Assembly (NCBI GenBank): GCA_963579995.1
Contig: CAUZIY010000140.1
Coordinates: forward strand, 1-8,073
Source of the DNA: UBA6626 sp963579995
Lineage (GTDB): Bacteria; Planctomycetota; Phycisphaerae; Phycisphaerales; Phycisphaeraceae
Length of the DNA: 8,073 bases
Direction of reading: 5' to 3'
The position numbers and the translations under genes were made by a program. Each line of letters begins with the position of its first letter. Positions within the stretch are counted from its first letter, which is position 1. Positions 6,190-8,073 of this stretch are shown one piece after another. Below the pieces are notes generated by a model. That model was not told the DNA's origin. It did no database searches and saw only the letters and a list, made by a program, of their open reading frames with translations.

Positions 6190-6930
6190 ACCACGACCAA
6201 ACTCAGTGTGAATCTTAATAAAATTGCATTGCTTCGGAATAGCCGAGGCTATGGCATACCAGATGTAATTACTGCTGCACGCACGTGTATCGACGCTGGT
6301 GCACAGGGGATCACCGTACACCCAAGGCCTGACGGGAGACATATTACTCCCGCAGATGTTTACGAACTGGCGCATGTGCTACAAGAGTATCCAGAAATTG
6401 AATTCAACATTGAAGGCAACCCTTTCGAAGGCCGGTTCATGGACCTTGTCAGCCATGCCAAACCCACACAGGCAACCCTGGTTCCCGATAGTCCAGCTCA
6501 AGCAACTTCCGATCATGGCTGGGATATGATCGCTGATACGCACCGACTCAGGCCGATCACCAGTGCCCTCAAGGCACAGGATATCCGTGTCAGTTTGTTT
6601 ATGGATCCGGATGTAAATCAAGCCAGGCATGTACCGGAGACCGGAGCTGACCGCATCGAGTTGTACACGGAAAGCTATGCCACTGCCTTTCGCGCTGGCT
6701 GCCCGGAATCAATAATTGAGCGTTATATCCACACTGCGACTGTTGCTGAAGATCTGGGACTCGGCCTCAACGCCGGGCATGATCTGAACGTGCACAACCT
6801 GCAGTTCTTCTGTCAACAGGTATCTGGCATCCTCGAAGTGTCGATCGGTCATGAACTGATTGCCGATGCGATCTGGCAGGGACTTGCACAGACCGTCAAG
6901 GCCTACCTAAACGTGCTTCACATCACCTGA
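6187..6930 (+). CDS. pdxJ: Pyridoxine 5'-phosphate synthase, probable CTG start
   Basis: PdxJ joins 1-deoxy-D-xylulose 5-phosphate and 3-amino-2-oxopropyl phosphate to make pyridoxine 5'-phosphate, the ring-closing step of the DXP-dependent vitamin B6 pathway. It is a cytoplasmic TIM barrel. Motifs in order are KLSVNLNKIALLRNSRG, GITVHPRPDGRHI (His44), FNIEGNP (Glu75), LVPD, RIELYTESYA, LGLNAGHDLN (His198) and SIGHELIADAI. The two histidines and the glutamate match the catalytic residues of the family. The only ordinary start is GTG at 6208, which would begin at MNLNKIA and cut away most of the first barrel strand. The conserved TKLSV lies upstream, and the only initiation-like codon there is CTG at 6187, with AGAAGG (6176-6181) five bases before it. 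An in-frame TAG at 6175 blocks any longer start. This gives 247 residues, normal for the family. Its stop is seven bases from the convergent zinc-ribbon gene. Confidence 0.93.
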   Translation: MTTTKLSVNLNKIALLRNSRGYGIPDVITAARTCIDAGAQGITVHPRPDGRHITPADVYELAHVLQEYPEIEFNIEGNPFEGRFMDLVSHAKPTQATLVPDSPAQATSDHGWDMIADTHRLRPITSALKAQDIRVSLFMDPDVNQARHVPETGADRIELYTESYATAFRAGCPESIIERYIHTATVAEDLGLGLNAGHDLNVHNLQFFCQQVSGILEVSIGHELIADAIWQGLAQTVKAYLNVLHIT

Positions 6931-6937
6931 CATAAAG

Positions 6938-7279
6938 TCATTTGGCCTGCATGGCTTTTGCTGAGGGTGTTGCGGCCAATTCTGCCCCACATTGGGGACA
7001 GCAGTCATGATCGATCTCTGACGTTCCACGCAGGTCATAGTGGCAACTGTGGCATCGCTTGATCCGATCAGAAGCCATCGATCGCAAGATTGCCAGACTC
7101 CGGTTGAAATAGATCAGGTAGGCCACCAACACCAATGTCACCACGCTGGAACCAATCAACATCACAACATGCAAATACTCGCTTGACATTTGGTATTTCT
7201 GGTAACAGTAGATCGAAAAACCAACATCAAATAGTATGGCGACGATAATAAAAACACGATGGAAGTTGTAGAGGCCCAT
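6938..7279 (-). CDS. Small two-helix membrane protein with a C-terminal zinc ribbon
   Basis: The 113-residue protein has two hydrophobic segments (about residues 9-26 and 36-58) and then a cytoplasm-type basic stretch leading to a four-cysteine zinc ribbon. The ribbon reads CHSCHYDLRGT (Cys76, Cys79) and CCPQCG (Cys94, Cys97, with an extra Cys93). Proteins ending in CxxCxYDLRGT...CPxCG are common in planctomycetes, and their function is mostly unknown. The frame is open from further upstream (7336), but GGAG six bases before the ATG at 7279, plus an unlikely sequence in the extension, point to the shorter form. It converges with pdxJ. The two stops lie inside a small inverted repeat, TGAC-ATAAA-GTCA (6928-6940), too weak to call a terminator. 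The tail may bind a metal and anchor or sense something at the membrane; no enzymatic role is visible. Confidence 0.8.
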   Translation of the reverse strand: MGLYNFHRVFIIVAILFDVGFSIYCYQKYQMSSEYLHVVMLIGSSVVTLVLVAYLIYFNRSLAILRSMASDRIKRCHSCHYDLRGTSEIDHDCCPQCGAELAATPSAKAMQAK

Positions 7280-7417
7280 TTGTATCTCCGGATTGTTTTG
7301 GCTGCATTGTAGCCACAGCAGCCCCCCCGCTGGCAACTGATTGCAGGGTAGATCCGGATGTTTTCGAGGGAAATCTGATTATCTTTATCGAACCACCGAC
7401 AACGGTCTTTAGGAAAC
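7280..7417. other. Divergent gap between the zinc-ribbon gene and the small ORF
   Basis: The distance between the starts of the two clear genes (zinc-ribbon and phosphodiesterase) is 302 bases. Its right half is covered by the 55-codon ORF at 7418-7585. The left half contains the candidate minus-strand promoter and must also hold any plus-strand promoter. TGATTATCT at 7376-7384 resembles an extended -10 but has no good -35. No RNA gene or repeat is seen. Confidence 0.4.
7306..7336 (-). promoter_or_regulatory. Candidate promoter of the zinc-ribbon membrane gene
   Basis: On the minus strand TTGCCA (7336-7331) and TACAAT (7311-7306) each match five of six consensus bases. The spacer is 19 bases, longer than ideal, and contains a run of seven G. 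Transcription would begin about 20 bases before the ATG at 7279, leaving room for the GGAG ribosome site and supporting that start over the upstream one. Confidence 0.35.
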
Positions 7418-7585
7418 ATGAGTCCCGATGAGCCCGAAATGTTCACCTATCCATCCTTCCAAGGGAACTGTAAGATGCAACACAGGCCGGATCAGGATTT
7501 AACATCCCAATGGGTATCCTCGGAAGAAACTGCGGATGCCCGTTCTGCCATCCTTGGCTCCGGTGGGGTACCAAGATCCGTATGA
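7418..7585 (+). CDS. Small ORF (55 aa) overlapping the phosphodiesterase start by ATGA
   Basis: The frame opens at an ATG at 7418 and ends at TGA 7583-7585. That stop shares four bases with the ATG of the next gene (ATGA at 7582-7585), a typical sign of translational coupling. The peptide is polar and acidic at the start (MSPDEPEMF) and has two further methionines, one cysteine, a likely helical stretch SSEETADARSAILG and a basic-polar end (GGVPRSV). AGGA at 7411-7414 precedes the ATG but with only three bases of spacing. No domain or membrane segment is recognised. The overlap would also explain why the phosphodiesterase has only a poor ribosome site of its own. It could be chance: 55 codons is short and I cannot test conservation. 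Confidence 0.45.
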   Translation: MSPDEPEMFTYPSFQGNCKMQHRPDQDLTSQWVSSEETADARSAILGSGGVPRSV

Positions 7586-8067
7586 AGATAGGCGTCATCA
7601 GCGATACGCACGACCGTTTACCCACATTTCGTCGGGCCGTGGCCCTTTTTATACGATTGAAAGTCGATGCAGTACTCCATACGGGTGATTACATTGCCCC
7701 CTTTGCAGCCAAACTGATTGCGCCGGGGGTATTGACAGCCCCTCTCTACTGCATTTACGGCAATAATGACGGTGAACGCGAGGGCTTAAAACAGGTTTTA
7801 CCCGACCTGGTTGATGGGCCCCTGCACATCCAACTAAATGGCAAGAAAATCGTCATGCACCATTTTATCGATTGGCTCAAACCAGCAGATTATGCTGATG
7901 CTGATATTGTGGTCACCGGTCACAGCCACCACGTGGTCAATGAAGCCAAGGACGGAAAATTGTTTGTTAATCCTGGTGAATGTTGCGGTTGGGTCACCAA
8001 TCGCAGCACCGTGGCCTTGGTTGATTTAGAACAAGTTGAAGCAAAGATCATCGAGGTCCATGACTAG
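7582..8067 (+). CDS. Metallophosphodiesterase of the YfcE/MJ0936 family
   Basis: This 161-residue single-domain protein belongs to the small calcineurin-like metallophosphoesterases (Metallophos_2). The metal ligands appear in the standard order: DTH at 8-10 (SDTHDR), GD at 35-36 (HTGD), GNND at 60-63, His93 (MHH in place of the common THG) and GHSH at 113-116. The C-terminal NPGECCGW segment is the usual last strand, with two neighbouring cysteines. Characterised relatives hydrolyse phosphodiester model substrates with Mn2+ or Ni2+; the natural substrate is generally unknown. The frame is open upstream to an ATG at 7510, but that would add 24 residues rich in Cys and Trp ahead of the first strand. 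The family starts at MKIGVISDTH, so I use 7582. GGTGGGG at 7562-7568 is 13 bases away, too far to be a good ribosome site, which fits coupling to the upstream small ORF through ATGA. Confidence 0.92.
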   Translation: MKIGVISDTHDRLPTFRRAVALFIRLKVDAVLHTGDYIAPFAAKLIAPGVLTAPLYCIYGNNDGEREGLKQVLPDLVDGPLHIQLNGKKIVMHHFIDWLKPADYADADIVVTGHSHHVVNEAKDGKLFVNPGECCGWVTNRSTVALVDLEQVEAKIIEVHD

Positions 8068-8073
8068 ATCCAC

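Noticed and set aside
5800..6375. 191-codon minus-strand frame across the end of acs and the start of pdxJ
   Set aside because: It lies antisense to two clearly conserved genes, and its peptide is low in motif content and serine-, arginine- and cysteine-rich, as expected for a shadow.
6928..6940. TGAC-ATAAA-GTCA inverted repeat at the convergent pdxJ and zinc-ribbon stops as a bidirectional terminator
   Set aside because: Only four base pairs, with a three-T run on one side; too weak to support.
7280..7336. Longer N-terminus (19 residues) for the zinc-ribbon membrane protein
   Set aside because: GGAG is correctly spaced for the inner ATG at 7279, and the extension would span the candidate promoter.
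7424..7440. CCGATGAGCCCGAAATG, another hammerhead-like string
   Set aside because: The conserved U of CUGANGA is replaced by C and there is no room for stem II.
7510..7581. Longer N-terminus for the metallophosphodiesterase
   Set aside because: The extra 24 residues precede the first conserved strand, are unlike the family, and the ATG at 7510 has no ribosome site.

Overview
The window looks like chromosomal housekeeping DNA from a planctomycete, most likely of the Phycisphaerae or a related marine lineage. This rests on three things. One small membrane protein ends in a zinc ribbon of the CxxCxYDLRGT...CPxCG type, which is common in that group. Several secreted or small proteins look lineage-specific. 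The PdxJ begins with a KLSVNxNKIA motif like those of the Planctomycetes and Bacteroidetes. I infer this placement; no rRNA or other marker is present. I see no mobile element, CRISPR array, prophage, tRNA or rRNA.

Positions 3403 down to 1 form a run of minus-strand genes. In transcription order they are a YacP/Rae1-like NYN-domain ribonuclease (3403-2867), UMP kinase pyrH (2749-1985), ribosome recycling factor frr (1873-1307), a secreted helical protein of unknown function (1268-192), and the start of another secreted or membrane-anchored protein that runs off the left edge (135-1). The frr-to-secreted-protein gap is only 38 bases, so those two are probably cotranscribed. The pyrH leader has a candidate promoter overlapping a hairpin made of two CAATTG blocks. 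A perfect 10-bp hairpin separates the last two genes.

Positions 3404-4099 are a 696-base divergent gap with at most one doubtful 58-codon ORF. On the plus strand follow acs (acetyl-CoA synthetase, 4100-6070) and pdxJ (pyridoxine 5'-phosphate synthase). The pdxJ start is unusual: the conserved N-terminus is recovered only from a CTG codon at 6187, which has an AGAAGG Shine-Dalgarno sequence. A 35-codon ORF joins acs to it, starting in a TAATG overlap with the acs stop. The small zinc-ribbon membrane gene (7279-6938, minus) converges on pdxJ with 7 bases between the stops. At the right end a previously hidden 55-codon ORF (7418-7585) overlaps the start of a YfcE/MJ0936-type metallophosphodiesterase (7582-8067) by ATGA.

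The named genes serve pyrimidine nucleotide supply, ribosome recycling and possibly ribosome-linked mRNA cleavage, acetate activation, and vitamin B6 synthesis. I do not see a clear new defence, mobile or biosynthetic system. The points most worth checking are the CTG start of pdxJ, the two small ORFs coupled to neighbours, and the possible Rae1-like/pyrH/frr link.
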